Source: Phycisphaerales bacterium (GTDB lineage Bacteria; Planctomycetota; Phycisphaerae; Phycisphaerales; UBA1924). From it: a stretch of 64,000 bases of DNA. This document shows, piece after piece, positions 56,201 to 63,774 of the stretch. Location: assembly GCA_022843545.1 (NCBI GenBank), contig JALHNL010000001.1:1-64000 (forward strand), written 5' to 3'. Position 1 is the stretch's first letter. Every line of letters begins with the position of its first letter. The translations under genes and the position numbers were made by a program. The notes under the pieces were generated by a model. That model did no database searches. It was given only the letters and a program-made list of their open reading frames with translations, and was not told where the DNA came from.

Positions 56201-56483
56201 GGGGTCCCTTTCTCGCCGATAAGGTCGAGTTGGTTCGTGCCCGACGCTGAATCAGACGCCAAGATCCAGCCGATTCACTCGGACGGGAACCCGGCGGGTA
56301 GTTACTGTGCAACTATAACCATTGCTCTTCCGAAAGAACGGGTGTGAAAGCGTGGCTACTCTCAGCCGTGGCAAGATGGGCAAGGCCGAGTCGCTTTGCC
56401 CCCGACAGGGCCTTAGCCAAGGATGGCGGGTGCGGGAGTGGGCTCGTGGGCGGGTCGAGCGCACAGGAGATGCCTTGAGACGG

Positions 56484-57347
56484 ATGACTCTCGAATCGCG
56501 ACCGACGAGCGGCGGCTTCACACTCATCGAACTGCTTGTGGTCGTGGCCATCATCACCCTGCTTGTGGGGATTCTGGTTCCCGCGCTCTCTCAGGCCCGG
56601 ATGCTCTCCAAGCAGACCCGCGAACTGAAGACCAGCGGCCAGCTCATGACCGCGTACTACCTGTACGCCCAGGACCACCGCGGCAACCTGCTCCCCGGCT
56701 TCGCGTCCTCGTCGATGACCCTGCCCCCTGGGACCATCCCCGGGCAGCCGGTGCTGGACGTTCGCGATGATCAGGGCACGCCCATCACCGGGCAGGTGGC
56801 CCGGCGGTATCCGTGGCGGATCGCGCCGTACCTCAATTACAACTTCGCGGGTCTGTACGACGACCTGAACCTGCTGGAGCGTTACCAGGCGCGGACGGAC
56901 TATCAGTACGTCGTCTCACTCTCGCCCTCGCTGGGCATCAACGCCGACTTCGTGGGCGGCAAGGGCGACCCCGGGCTGGGCTTCAACCCCGACGCCCAGC
57001 GGCTCTTCGGCTCGTTTTACGTCACCACGCTCGATCAGGCCCAGCGGCCCAAGGACCTGATCGTCTTCGCCAGCGCGCGCGGCGTCGACCCCGACGGCGG
57101 CCGGCCCGTCCCGGGCTTCCACGTGGTGGACTCGCCAGCGCTGACCTTCCAGCGGTGGAGCACTTCCTCCTTTGACTCGCAGCAGCCCCCCGAGCGGTGG
57201 GGCAACCTCGACCCGCGCTTCGGCAAGAAGATCGTGGTCGGGCACTTTGACGGGCACGGTGAGACGTTCTCCATCGACGAACTTCGCGACATGCGCAGGT
57301 GGGCCGACAAGGCCACCGCGCCCAACTGGGTCCTGACGCCGCGCTAA
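56484..57347 (+). CDS. Type II secretion-type pseudopilin / prepilin-like protein
   Basis: 287 residues. Prepilin signature [31 protein letters not shown]: cleavage after Gly, then N-methylated Phe and conserved Glu at +5. The C-terminal domain carries HFDGHGETFS, the H-x9-DG-like ending typical of the very numerous pseudopilin-like proteins of planctomycetes, and lacks the DUF1559 core. ATG 56484 is used; TTG 56475, with AGGAGA four bases upstream, is a plausible alternative and would add three residues. It is 47 bases from the next pseudopilin gene. Confidence 0.88.
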   Translation: MTLESRPTSGGFTLIELLVVVAIITLLVGILVPALSQARMLSKQTRELKTSGQLMTAYYLYAQDHRGNLLPGFASSSMTLPPGTIPGQPVLDVRDDQGTPITGQVARRYPWRIAPYLNYNFAGLYDDLNLLERYQARTDYQYVVSLSPSLGINADFVGGKGDPGLGFNPDAQRLFGSFYVTTLDQAQRPKDLIVFASARGVDPDGGRPVPGFHVVDSPALTFQRWSTSSFDSQQPPERWGNLDPRFGKKIVVGHFDGHGETFSIDELRDMRRWADKATAPNWVLTPR

Positions 57348-57394
57348 AACCAGGAAGGCTGGCGGAAGGGCTCGCCGCGCGGTAGGCTGAAGCC

Positions 57395-58243
57395 ATGACC
57401 GCGTGCCGGCCCACCCCGCCCGCGCCCCACGACAGCGTGCTCCCGCGCGGCGGATTCACCCTCATCGAGCTGCTGGTGGTGATCGCGATCATCGCGACGC
57501 TGGTGGCGATCCTGTTGCCCGCGCTCAGGGGCGGGCGCGAGTCGGCCCGGCTGGTGAGTTGCCTGAGCCGGCAGAAGCAGATTGGCGCGGCGCTGGTGAT
57601 GTACGACACCGACTTCAAGACCGCGCCGCGCGAGTCGGGGACGAGCGAGATCAGCCTGTCGCGGGCGCAGGTGCCGGCGATCGCCTACGCCCCCACCGTC
57701 TCGCCCAAGTTCAACATCGCATGGCCCTTCTCGCTGCGGGTGTACGTGGACGCGCGGGCCAACCCGTCGCGGGCGGACCTGGGCCTGGCGGACCGGTACG
57801 AGCAGGCGGAGGTGTATCAGGACCCCGCCCGCCCGCCGGACCCGCACACCATCCACTTCGTCGCCAACGGGCTGTTCTTCCGCGCGCCGGGCGTGACCAA
57901 CCCCAAGGGCAAGGCGCCCACGCCGCTGTACAAGGTCCGGCGGCCGGCGGGCGTGGTGTACCTGACCTGCTTCATTGACGACCCACGCGGCACTCGATTC
58001 GGCAACTGGTACGCCGCGGGCAACACCGAGCTGGACATCGCGATCTTCTACGACCTGTGGCGGCCCTCGACCGTGAACGGCCCGGCCACCATGACCGACC
58101 CGCTGTATATGCCCCGCGTGGCCCCGCGCCGCCACGGGCAGACGAGCAACGCGATCTTCTTCGACGGGCACGCGGCTTCGGTGCGACCGGAAGTGATCAC
58201 CGACCTGGCCGCGTGGAATGACGAGGACTACGGGCGGCCGTGA
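57395..58243 (+). CDS. Type II secretion-type pseudopilin / prepilin-like protein
   Basis: 282 residues. N terminus [53 protein letters not shown] contains the prepilin peptidase site (G-F), the Glu at +5 and the amphipathic helix. The C terminus has [11 protein letters not shown], the D-G-H motif of planctomycete pseudopilins. Likely processed by a PilD-type peptidase and placed in the inner membrane or a secretion pseudopilus. TAGGCT (57383-57388) lies six bases before the ATG, so it may have its own leaderless promoter within the two-gene unit. Confidence 0.9.
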   Translation: MTACRPTPPAPHDSVLPRGGFTLIELLVVIAIIATLVAILLPALRGGRESARLVSCLSRQKQIGAALVMYDTDFKTAPRESGTSEISLSRAQVPAIAYAPTVSPKFNIAWPFSLRVYVDARANPSRADLGLADRYEQAEVYQDPARPPDPHTIHFVANGLFFRAPGVTNPKGKAPTPLYKVRRPAGVVYLTCFIDDPRGTRFGNWYAAGNTELDIAIFYDLWRPSTVNGPATMTDPLYMPRVAPRRHGQTSNAIFFDGHAASVRPEVITDLAAWNDEDYGRP

Positions 58244-58291
58244 GCGAGGCCGGGACGACACCGAGTGCTCACGCGCCCGGCGAGCCACGCG

Positions 58292-58297
58292 TATCAT
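58292..58297 (+). promoter_or_regulatory. -10 box of tRNA-Gly
   Basis: TATCAT, matching TATAAT at five of six positions, 11 bases before the tRNA 5' end. No clear -35. Confidence 0.45.
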
Positions 58298-58308
58298 GAG
58301 CGGTTACC

Positions 58309-58380
58309 GCGGGCGTAACTCAGTGGTAGAGTGACAGCCTTCCAAGCTGTACGTCGGGGGTTCGAATCCCCTCGCCCGCT
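58309..58380 (+). tRNA. tRNA-Gly (anticodon TCC)
   Basis: Cloverleaf: acceptor GCGGGCG/CGCCCGC with discriminator T, D-stem ACTC/GAGT, anticodon stem ACAGC/GCTGT with loop CTTCCAA (anticodon TCC), T-arm GGGGG-TTCGAAT-CCCCT. CCA not encoded. Its 3' part is the likely attachment site of the element to the right. Confidence 0.97.
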
Positions 58381-59759
58381 TTCGAAGAATCATGCGGAGA
58401 ATGTTGAGAAAACCCCGGCGATTGCTGGGGTTTTTCGTTCCTGCCCCGATCGCCGCCGCGCGCCGATTCGCCGCGCGATGCCGCGCGATTTCGCCCCGTT
58501 CCGCGCCCGAATAGCTGGCAGAATAGCTGGGGGTCAGTCGGGGCCGTGTCCGTGGTCCCCGTGGCCGCGTCGGCTTGCCGCTCGGGCGCGATGCCCGGTA
58601 GGCGATCAATCGCCGCAGCCGTGTCGGTCAGCCCCAGCACCGTGTAGTGCTTGAGCGTGGTTCGGTAGTCCCCGTGCCGCATGATCCGTTGGGCGACTTG
58701 GGGCGTCACGCCGGCGCGGGCCAGTTGCGTCCCCAGCGTGGTCCGCAGGGCGTGCAGGTCGATCACCCGCCCTTCGTCATCCTCCACCACGATCCGCGTC
58801 TTGACCCGTTCACGCTTGCCCGCGCCGATCTTCACCGGCTTCCCTTCGGCGTCCAGCACGTCCACCCGCCGGGCGATGCCAGCCCGCAGGAAGTCTTTCA
58901 GCCGCGTGAGGTCGGTCACCGTGTCGGGCCACACCCGCGCCGTCGGAAGGGCGGGGAACGCCGCTAGCCGCCCTTGCAGGGCTTCCGCCAGTTGCGGGTG
59001 CATCGGGATCACGTCCACCCGCTTCGCCTTGCCGTGGCGAATCGTCACCGTGGAGTCGGCGAAGTTCACGTCGCCCCAGGTCAGCCGTTGCATATCGCCC
59101 TTGCGCAGCCCCGCCAGCGCCGCCGCCAGATACCAAGCCTCGCGCCCACGCTCGCGGGCCACCGCCAGCAGCCGGGAAAGTTCGTCGTCGGTCAGCGGGC
59201 GACGCACGCGCCGCCGGTCGCGGGCTTCGTCTTGCTTGGGGACCACCCGCAGGGGATTCGATTCGGCCCGGCCCGTCTTGACGCACCAGCCGTAGAAGGC
59301 GACCGCGATTTGCCGGGCGAAGTTCACCGACCGCGCCGCTAACTTGCGATCCTTCAGCGCCGACAGGTGGAGTTCCAGGGCGTCGGCGGTCAGGTCGGCC
59401 AGCCGCGTTGCCTTGCTCCCGGCGATCATCGCCTTCAGTTGCGTTTCCTTCTGGTGTACGTGGTACTCATCCTGCCCCGCGTGGCGACAGTGCGCGATGT
59501 ACGCCGCGACGTGTTCGGTCAGGGGCCGCCGCCCTTCCGTGGCGTAGCGATCGTCGCGGGGGTCGATCACGCCGTCGCGCCGAAGGGCGTCATCGGCCAC
59601 CAGCTTCGACAGGATGCGTTCGGCGGTTTGGCGGTCGGTCGTCCGGGTGGAGTGTTCCCGGCGCTTGCCGCGATGATCCCAGAATGACGCGATCCACGGA
59701 CCCTTCGGGGTCTTGCGGAACAGAGAACCCGTGCCCTTGCTGCGTTGATTCCGTGCCAT
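58320..59759 (-). CDS. Tyrosine-type site-specific integrase
   Basis: 479 residues. N-terminal AP2-like/arm-binding region (KGTGSLFRKTPKGPWIASFWDHRGKRREHST), SAM-like core-binding domain (about 80-175), and catalytic domain with Arg in ALAGLRKGDMQRLTW, H-x-x-R in DLHALRTTLGTQLA, His in RIMRHGDYR and nucleophile Tyr in TTLKHYTVLG. Domain sequence ends near residue 385; the remaining 95 residues are low-complexity. The last 20 or so (AGEGIRTPDVQLGR...) are encoded by the antisense strand of the tRNA-Gly gene, with a terminator hairpin just before them. The functional C terminus may therefore be shorter than the open frame. It lies three bases after the XRE gene. Confidence 0.92.
   Translation of the reverse strand: MARNQRSKGTGSLFRKTPKGPWIASFWDHRGKRREHSTRTTDRQTAERILSKLVADDALRRDGVIDPRDDRYATEGRRPLTEHVAAYIAHCRHAGQDEYHVHQKETQLKAMIAGSKATRLADLTADALELHLSALKDRKLAARSVNFARQIAVAFYGWCVKTGRAESNPLRVVPKQDEARDRRRVRRPLTDDELSRLLAVARERGREAWYLAAALAGLRKGDMQRLTWGDVNFADSTVTIRHGKAKRVDVIPMHPQLAEALQGRLAAFPALPTARVWPDTVTDLTRLKDFLRAGIARRVDVLDAEGKPVKIGAGKRERVKTRIVVEDDEGRVIDLHALRTTLGTQLARAGVTPQVAQRIMRHGDYRTTLKHYTVLGLTDTAAAIDRLPGIAPERQADAATGTTDTAPTDPQLFCQLFGRGTGRNRAASRGESARGGDRGRNEKPQQSPGFSQHSPHDSSKAGEGIRTPDVQLGRLSLYH
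58409..58435 (+). terminator. Intrinsic terminator after tRNA-Gly
   Basis: AAAACCCCGGC-GATT-GCTGGGGTTTT followed by another T: an 11-base-pair stem (one G-T) starting 28 bases after the tRNA. It lies inside the antisense integrase open frame, and being nearly symmetric with A/T flanks could also act on integrase transcripts. Confidence 0.75.
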
Positions 59760-59762
59760 TGG

Positions 59763-59978
59763 TCACCGTCCCTTCGTCGTCTTGCCCTTGGGTTCGATGG
59801 TGATTCGATAGCCCAGGTAGTCCGCCAGCCGTTCGATCGTGTCCGTGTTCAACCCGCGTTCACCGCTCATCAGCCGCGACAGTTGACTACGGGCCACGCC
59901 CGCGCCCTTGGCGATCGAGTAGGGCGTTTGATCGCTCGCCTTCACCGCCGCCGCTATGGCCTTCGTCAGTTGACCCAT
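59763..59978 (-). CDS. XRE-family helix-turn-helix regulator
   Basis: 71 residues, essentially one HTH domain: AIAAAVKASDQTPYSIAKGAGVARSQLSRLMSGERGLNTDTIERLADYLGYRITIEPK. The pattern S-x-x-x-I-A-K-x-x-G-V-x-x-x-x-L-S-R is the Cro/C1-type recognition helix. It probably controls the adjacent integrase or element genes. ATG 59978 is chosen because it starts the domain; ATG 59996 is possible. Its 5' end overlaps the 3' end of the upstream gene by about 92 bases in another frame, which is unusual. Confidence 0.85.
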   Translation of the reverse strand: MGQLTKAIAAAVKASDQTPYSIAKGAGVARSQLSRLMSGERGLNTDTIERLADYLGYRITIEPKGKTTKGR

Positions 59979-60327
59979 ACCCAGAGTGTACCCCATGCGT
60001 TGCCGCGTGGCAACCATCTCCAATCGACTCCCCAACCGCCACCAGCCACGCCGCCGATCCGGGGTGCGTGGGCATCCCCAACCCTTCGGCCATGCCCAGC
60101 CGTTCGCCCAAGACGTACCCCGCGTCATCGTCAGCGGGGGCGTACCCGTTCACCAGCAGCCCCACCACCGTCGCGCGGTGTATCCGCAGCCGCGCCGACA
60201 GGTCGGGGGAAAGGTCCGCCGGGCGATGCCGCAGCCGGCCCGCGTCGGTCGGGTGCGGGGCCAGTTCGATCCCTGCCCGCCCCAGGGCGCGCAGGATCGG
60301 GGCGAGTTCGTGGGGGTTCGGGTTCAC
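59887..60327 (-). CDS. Small protein with TubC_N-like N terminus (mobile-element type)
   Basis: 146 residues. Residues 1-55 (ELAPILRALGRAGIELAPHPTDAGRLRHRPADLSPDLSARLRIHRATVVGLL) resemble the TubC N-terminal docking domain pattern: helix, G-x-L-R-x-R-P beta hairpin, then helix-L-R-x-H-R-A-x-V-x-x-L-L. I recall such domains on short proteins next to element primases, with unknown role. The C-terminal half is Gly-rich and unlikely to fold. GTG 60327 overlaps the primase stop (GTGA, four bases), implying coupled translation. Stop placement inside the XRE gene means the tail could be non-functional. Confidence 0.65.
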   Translation of the reverse strand: MNPNPHELAPILRALGRAGIELAPHPTDAGRLRHRPADLSPDLSARLRIHRATVVGLLVNGYAPADDDAGYVLGERLGMAEGLGMPTHPGSAAWLVAVGESIGDGCHAATHGVHSGYGSTDEGHSGGGEGERSNALLDRQGRGRGP

Positions 60328-62822
60328 AGTTCCCCCCAGCCGTCACCGGCGTTCGTGGGCTTGGCGACCGTGGCGACGGTGACAGATATACCGCGATCCT
60401 CGGCGTTTCCGCTATTTACGTCGCCGTCGCCAGTGTCACCACGCCGCGACAGCAGCCGGAACTGATCCGCCGGACGCCCACGCCCGCCGGCGTGGTCATC
60501 GACTTCCCACCGCCCGACACCCGCCGCCACCAGTTCGCCCAGCGCCTTCGCCGCCCGCTCGGGATCGCCCCGATACTCGCGTGGGCCGCGTGTCAGGTCG
60601 CGCACTGTCACCGTGCCGCCCTTGCGTTCGATCCACTCCCGCAACCGGCGCAACTCCCGCCCTTCGTCCGACTCGCCCAGGATTGCATAGACCCGCCGGG
60701 CTTCGTCACCGAACCACCGGGCCAACACCACGCCCGCCGCGATGCTCGCCTCATCGACCCGCGCCGGATCGCGTAACGTGGCGTCACCAGCCGCCCAGCG
60801 GGTCAGGTGAACCACCAGCGCCAGCCGGGCCGCGTATCCCTCCAACTTCGACCACGCCGCCGCTTCGTCGCCCGACAGGTTCACTTGCTCGCCGGCGTGT
60901 TCGTTGTAGAACGTCACCCACGCCCGCTTCCCGTCGTCGGCCAGCGTCACCAGCCGGGGCCGTTCGTCGCCGTCGTCGTCGGTTTCCGGCGTCAGCCCGA
61001 ACAGCCGATCGAACACCAGCGCCACCGCCGCTTCCGTGGTCGCGTTCACGTCCGCTTCGGTCCACCGCTTCGGCTTGCGCGGGGGACAGGTCAGCAGCAG
61101 CCGCGCCGCCAGCCCGTTGTCCCGGTGTTCCTGCCCCAGCGCCCGCCGCAGGGTTTCCGGTTGGATGCCGCCGGCGATCGACACCGCCGCGCGGGGGACG
61201 TACAACGTGCCGCCCGTCTTGCGATCCACCACCATCGGGCGACCGCCGAACATTTCCAGCCACTTCGCCGCGTCCCCACCGCCCTTGCCGCCGGCGTAGC
61301 GGTCGAAGTTGAACCACCCGGCGAGTTCATCCCGCACCATCAGCAGCCCGCGCGGGTTTTGTTGCAGCAGCACCGCCAGGGCTTCGGTCGTCGCGTCGTC
61401 GGTCCAACACCGATCCGCGATCGGCGCTTCGGGCTTGGCCGGCGGGGGCGTGTCCGACTTCGACCGCTTCCAGTGTGCCGCGTCGCGTTCGTGCATCGCC
61501 AGCGCGTCGGCGTGTTGCTTCATCGCTTCCGCGTGTTCCTTCATCGCGTCGTGTTGCCGCTTGCGGATCGGGCGTAGGCCCAACTCCAGCGCGGGCGACT
61601 TCGCCGTACCGCTATCGCCCACGATCGCCGTCCACACAATCGCCGGCTCGGTCCACCCACGCTTCAGCGCGATCAGGTGGGTGTTGCCGATCGCCGACGC
61701 CAGCCCCGACAGCAGGGGCAGAGCGATGTAAGACGCATCGCACCCGATCGCCTTCGCCGCTTCGGTGACGAATCCCCGAATCGGCTCGGGCAGTACGTCA
61801 GCGGGGAAGGGCGTGAACGCGGGGACCGCCGGCGCGTCGGGCGTCACCGCCTCCGGCTCGGTCTTGTCCGCCAGGGCTTCGACTTCCGCGCGGATCGGGT
61901 CCACGTCCCCGCCGCGATGCTCTACTAGGTCCGCCATATCGCCCCCTTCGGGCATCCCTGCCCACAGTTCAACCAATCGCACCACCCGCACCGACTTCGC
62001 GCCCGCAGCCGTCGCCAACCGCGCCACGTCGTCGGCGTACCGCTCTCCCGCTTCGTCGTGGTCGGGGAGGATCACCACGTCACGCCCCGCCACCGGGGAC
62101 CAATCCGCCTTGCCCGCCGACTTCGACCCGTGCGGGCTTGTCGTCGCCACCAGCCCGACCGCTCGGGCCGCGTCCGCCGCTTTCTCGCCTTCGACGATGA
62201 ACACCCGCGACCCCGCCGGCGTCGCCAGCAGGTCGGGCAGGGCGTATAGCGGGCGGGGCGTGGGCATCCCGCCGATGCACCAGCCCGATCCGTCCGCCTT
62301 CCGCGATACCGGGCGCACGTCTTTCCCCGTGGGCGTGGTCCACCGGATCACCAGCCCCACCGGATCGCCGCCGGCGTCGTGGTAGGTCCAGGTCGTCGAT
62401 CGCGGGCCGTGCCGCCGCTCCAACTCGGCCACCGCATCGCGGGCCGTGAGGAACGTGCGCCCGCCCGTGGCGTCACTGGCGACGGTGACAGAATCCCCGC
62501 CGCGTGCGGGCTTCCGTGTAGTTTCGTCGCCGTCGCCACGTCGCCGCGTCTTGGGCGCGTGTCCGTTCCGCCCCCCCAACCGACTCGGGTCAGGGATGAA
62601 CAGGTCAGCGGGCCGCAGCCCGATCGCACCGCACACCGCATCGACGGTACAACCGGCGTGGCAGTTCACCAGCGCCCGCCCGTCGTCGCCGGCGTGGATC
62701 GACAGCGAAGGGTTCCGATCATCGTGGGCCGGACACTTACAGCACCAACCCGCGCCCGCCTTGCGGGGTTCGTGTCCGTGTTCGCGTAGGGCCGCCAGGA
62801 TTCGTTGTACGGGGTCGCTCAT
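60324..62822 (-). CDS. CHC2/Toprim primase with DUF3987 helicase-like domain
   Basis: 832 residues. N-terminal zinc finger (CCKCPAHDDRNPSLSI ... VNCHAGC), a linker, a Toprim domain (RVFIVEGEKAADAARAVG and VVILPDHDEAGERYADDVARL) and a C-terminal DUF3987 domain (about 350-760) with Walker A-like VGDSGTAKSP and LLMVRDELAGWFNFDRYAGGKGGGD. This domain set is typical of replication proteins of plasmids and phage satellites and suggests element-borne replication initiation. Two 62-bp related segments (60371-60432 and 62477-62538) encode matching GDGDx...SVTVA linkers at residues about 94-115 and near the C terminus. Its ATG overlaps the preceding stop (ATGA). Confidence 0.9.
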   Translation of the reverse strand: MSDPVQRILAALREHGHEPRKAGAGWCCKCPAHDDRNPSLSIHAGDDGRALVNCHAGCTVDAVCGAIGLRPADLFIPDPSRLGGRNGHAPKTRRRGDGDETTRKPARGGDSVTVASDATGGRTFLTARDAVAELERRHGPRSTTWTYHDAGGDPVGLVIRWTTPTGKDVRPVSRKADGSGWCIGGMPTPRPLYALPDLLATPAGSRVFIVEGEKAADAARAVGLVATTSPHGSKSAGKADWSPVAGRDVVILPDHDEAGERYADDVARLATAAGAKSVRVVRLVELWAGMPEGGDMADLVEHRGGDVDPIRAEVEALADKTEPEAVTPDAPAVPAFTPFPADVLPEPIRGFVTEAAKAIGCDASYIALPLLSGLASAIGNTHLIALKRGWTEPAIVWTAIVGDSGTAKSPALELGLRPIRKRQHDAMKEHAEAMKQHADALAMHERDAAHWKRSKSDTPPPAKPEAPIADRCWTDDATTEALAVLLQQNPRGLLMVRDELAGWFNFDRYAGGKGGGDAAKWLEMFGGRPMVVDRKTGGTLYVPRAAVSIAGGIQPETLRRALGQEHRDNGLAARLLLTCPPRKPKRWTEADVNATTEAAVALVFDRLFGLTPETDDDGDERPRLVTLADDGKRAWVTFYNEHAGEQVNLSGDEAAAWSKLEGYAARLALVVHLTRWAAGDATLRDPARVDEASIAAGVVLARWFGDEARRVYAILGESDEGRELRRLREWIERKGGTVTVRDLTRGPREYRGDPERAAKALGELVAAGVGRWEVDDHAGGRGRPADQFRLLSRRGDTGDGDVNSGNAEDRGISVTVATVAKPTNAGDGWGEL
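60371..60432 (-). repeat. 62-bp imperfect palindromic module, copy 1 (in primase gene)
   Basis: Left end TGGCGACGGTGACAGA and right end CGTCGCCGTCGCCA are identical to copy 2 at 62477-62538, with a 32-base central part of equal length but diverged sequence. The ends are inverted repeats of each other (TGGCGACGG / CCGTCGCCA). It encodes part of the C-terminal tail. Confidence 0.85.
62477..62538 (-). repeat. 62-bp imperfect palindromic module, copy 2 (in primase gene)
   Basis: Same ends, same total length and same reading frame as copy 1; it encodes the linker between the zinc finger and the Toprim domain. Confidence 0.85.
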
Positions 62823-63283
62823 GGCTTCACCCCTTCCGGTCCGCCCGCGTCAGCCGATGCCCCAGGGCCAGCCGTGGCGGACGTGGCCGCGACCCACACC
62901 GCCGCCGGGCGACCGCTCCCCGTCTTGCGCCGGCGTCCCGAATCGACCACCGCGCCCAACTTCACCAGCTCGCCGCGCCGGGGCGTGTACGTCTGGGGCT
63001 TGATCCCCAAGACCGCTTCGCCTTCGTCGTCGGTCGCGCCGTGCGGGCCTTGGCCGACGATGAACGCCAGCACACGGGCTCGCAGGTCTTTCGCGTACCC
63101 CACGATCCGATCCGCCGCGACGCCGGAAGTGCCCGCCGGCGCGTTGTGGTGCGCGGGTGGGGTCAGGGGCAGCCGCGTAACATCGGGTGAAGTGTTCGGA
63201 CCGTTGACGCCAGCCCCGCCCGCCAGCGGGGCCGCGTCGTTTTTGGGGTCCGGCGGGTCGGGATCAAACAGCGTGGCGATCAT
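62819..63283 (-). CDS. Winged-helix DNA-binding protein of mobile element
   Basis: 154 residues. A disordered N terminus (Pro/Ala/Gly-rich, about 1-55) is followed by a winged-helix-like module: YAKDLRARVLAFIVGQGPHGATDDEGEAVLGIKPQTYTPRRGELVKLGAVVDSGRRRKTGSGRPAAVWV. The T-x-x-P-R-R-x-E-L-x-x-x-G-x-x-x-D-S-G pattern recurs in phage and element proteins as I recall. It may guide the primase to the element origin. Both ends overlap neighbours by ATGA (63280-63283 and 62819-62822), so it is translated as part of a tight operon. Confidence 0.78.
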   Translation of the reverse strand: MIATLFDPDPPDPKNDAAPLAGGAGVNGPNTSPDVTRLPLTPPAHHNAPAGTSGVAADRIVGYAKDLRARVLAFIVGQGPHGATDDEGEAVLGIKPQTYTPRRGELVKLGAVVDSGRRRKTGSGRPAAVWVAATSATAGPGASADAGGPEGVKP

Positions 63284-63522
63284 GGGCGCACCGCCTTCCG
63301 CACGCGATCACCCGCGCCGCCTTCGGTGGGGCATCCCGCACGAATCCACGCCCGCAGCTCATCGGGGCAGTACCGGCGAGACTTGCCGATCTTGAAAGAC
63401 GGGATCGCGCGACAGTTCGACAACACCCATAGCCGCCGCTCACCCATGCACAGCAGGGAGCACGCCGCCTTGGCGTCGATCAGCAGCGGGGCCGGCGTCG
63501 GCGGGGCTTCGGTGTTACTCAC
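63280..63522 (-). CDS. AlpA/excisionase-like helix-turn-helix protein
   Basis: 80 residues. LLIDAKAACSLLCMGERRLWVLSNCRAIPSFKIGKSRRYCPDELRAWIRAG follows the excisionase/AlpA (MerR-like) fold: helix-turn-helix, then a wing with basic K-S-R-R-Y and a terminal W-I helix. Such proteins direct excision or regulate the integrase of the element. GTG 63522 overlaps the stop of the upstream gene by eight bases and avoids an open extension to 63594. Its stop overlaps the next start by four bases. Confidence 0.82.
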   Translation of the reverse strand: MSNTEAPPTPAPLLIDAKAACSLLCMGERRLWVLSNCRAIPSFKIGKSRRYCPDELRAWIRAGCPTEGGAGDRVRKAVRP

Positions 63523-63724
63523 GGTCCACCCCGCTTTCCCCCTTCGCGCGTTCGGCGAGTAGGGCCGCGACCGTTGGAACGTGAACCAGCACACTCCGTC
63601 CCGCGATCAACGCGGGGATACGTCCGGCTTCGATTTCATCCCGCAGCCACCGCGCCGGAACGCGAAGGCATCGGGCCGCCAAGTTCAGCGGTAACGGGTC
63701 CGATGGAAGTTGCTTCGTAACCAT
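63515..63724 (-). CDS. Small helix-turn-helix protein (excisionase-like)
   Basis: 69 residues: LPLNLAARCLRVPARWLRDEIEAGRIPALIAGRSVLVHVPTVAALLAERA. The pattern of an HTH (AARCLRVPARWLRDEIEAG) followed by RIPALIAGRSVLV and a final helix is the same MerR/excisionase-type fold as its downstream neighbour. ATG 63724 starts the domain; the frame is open to 63751. Two such proteins in a row suggest one for excision and one for regulation, which is inference. Confidence 0.75.
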   Translation of the reverse strand: MVTKQLPSDPLPLNLAARCLRVPARWLRDEIEAGRIPALIAGRSVLVHVPTVAALLAERAKGESGVDRE

Positions 63725-63774
63725 GCGAGAATGATCGCGCACGGTTCCCAAAACTATCCCAACCTAAGACCCAA

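Noticed and set aside
60581-61577. Plus-strand open frames opposite the element primase
   Set aside because: Arg/Pro-rich antisense frames without domains. The minus strand carries zinc-finger, Toprim and DUF3987 motifs across the whole interval.
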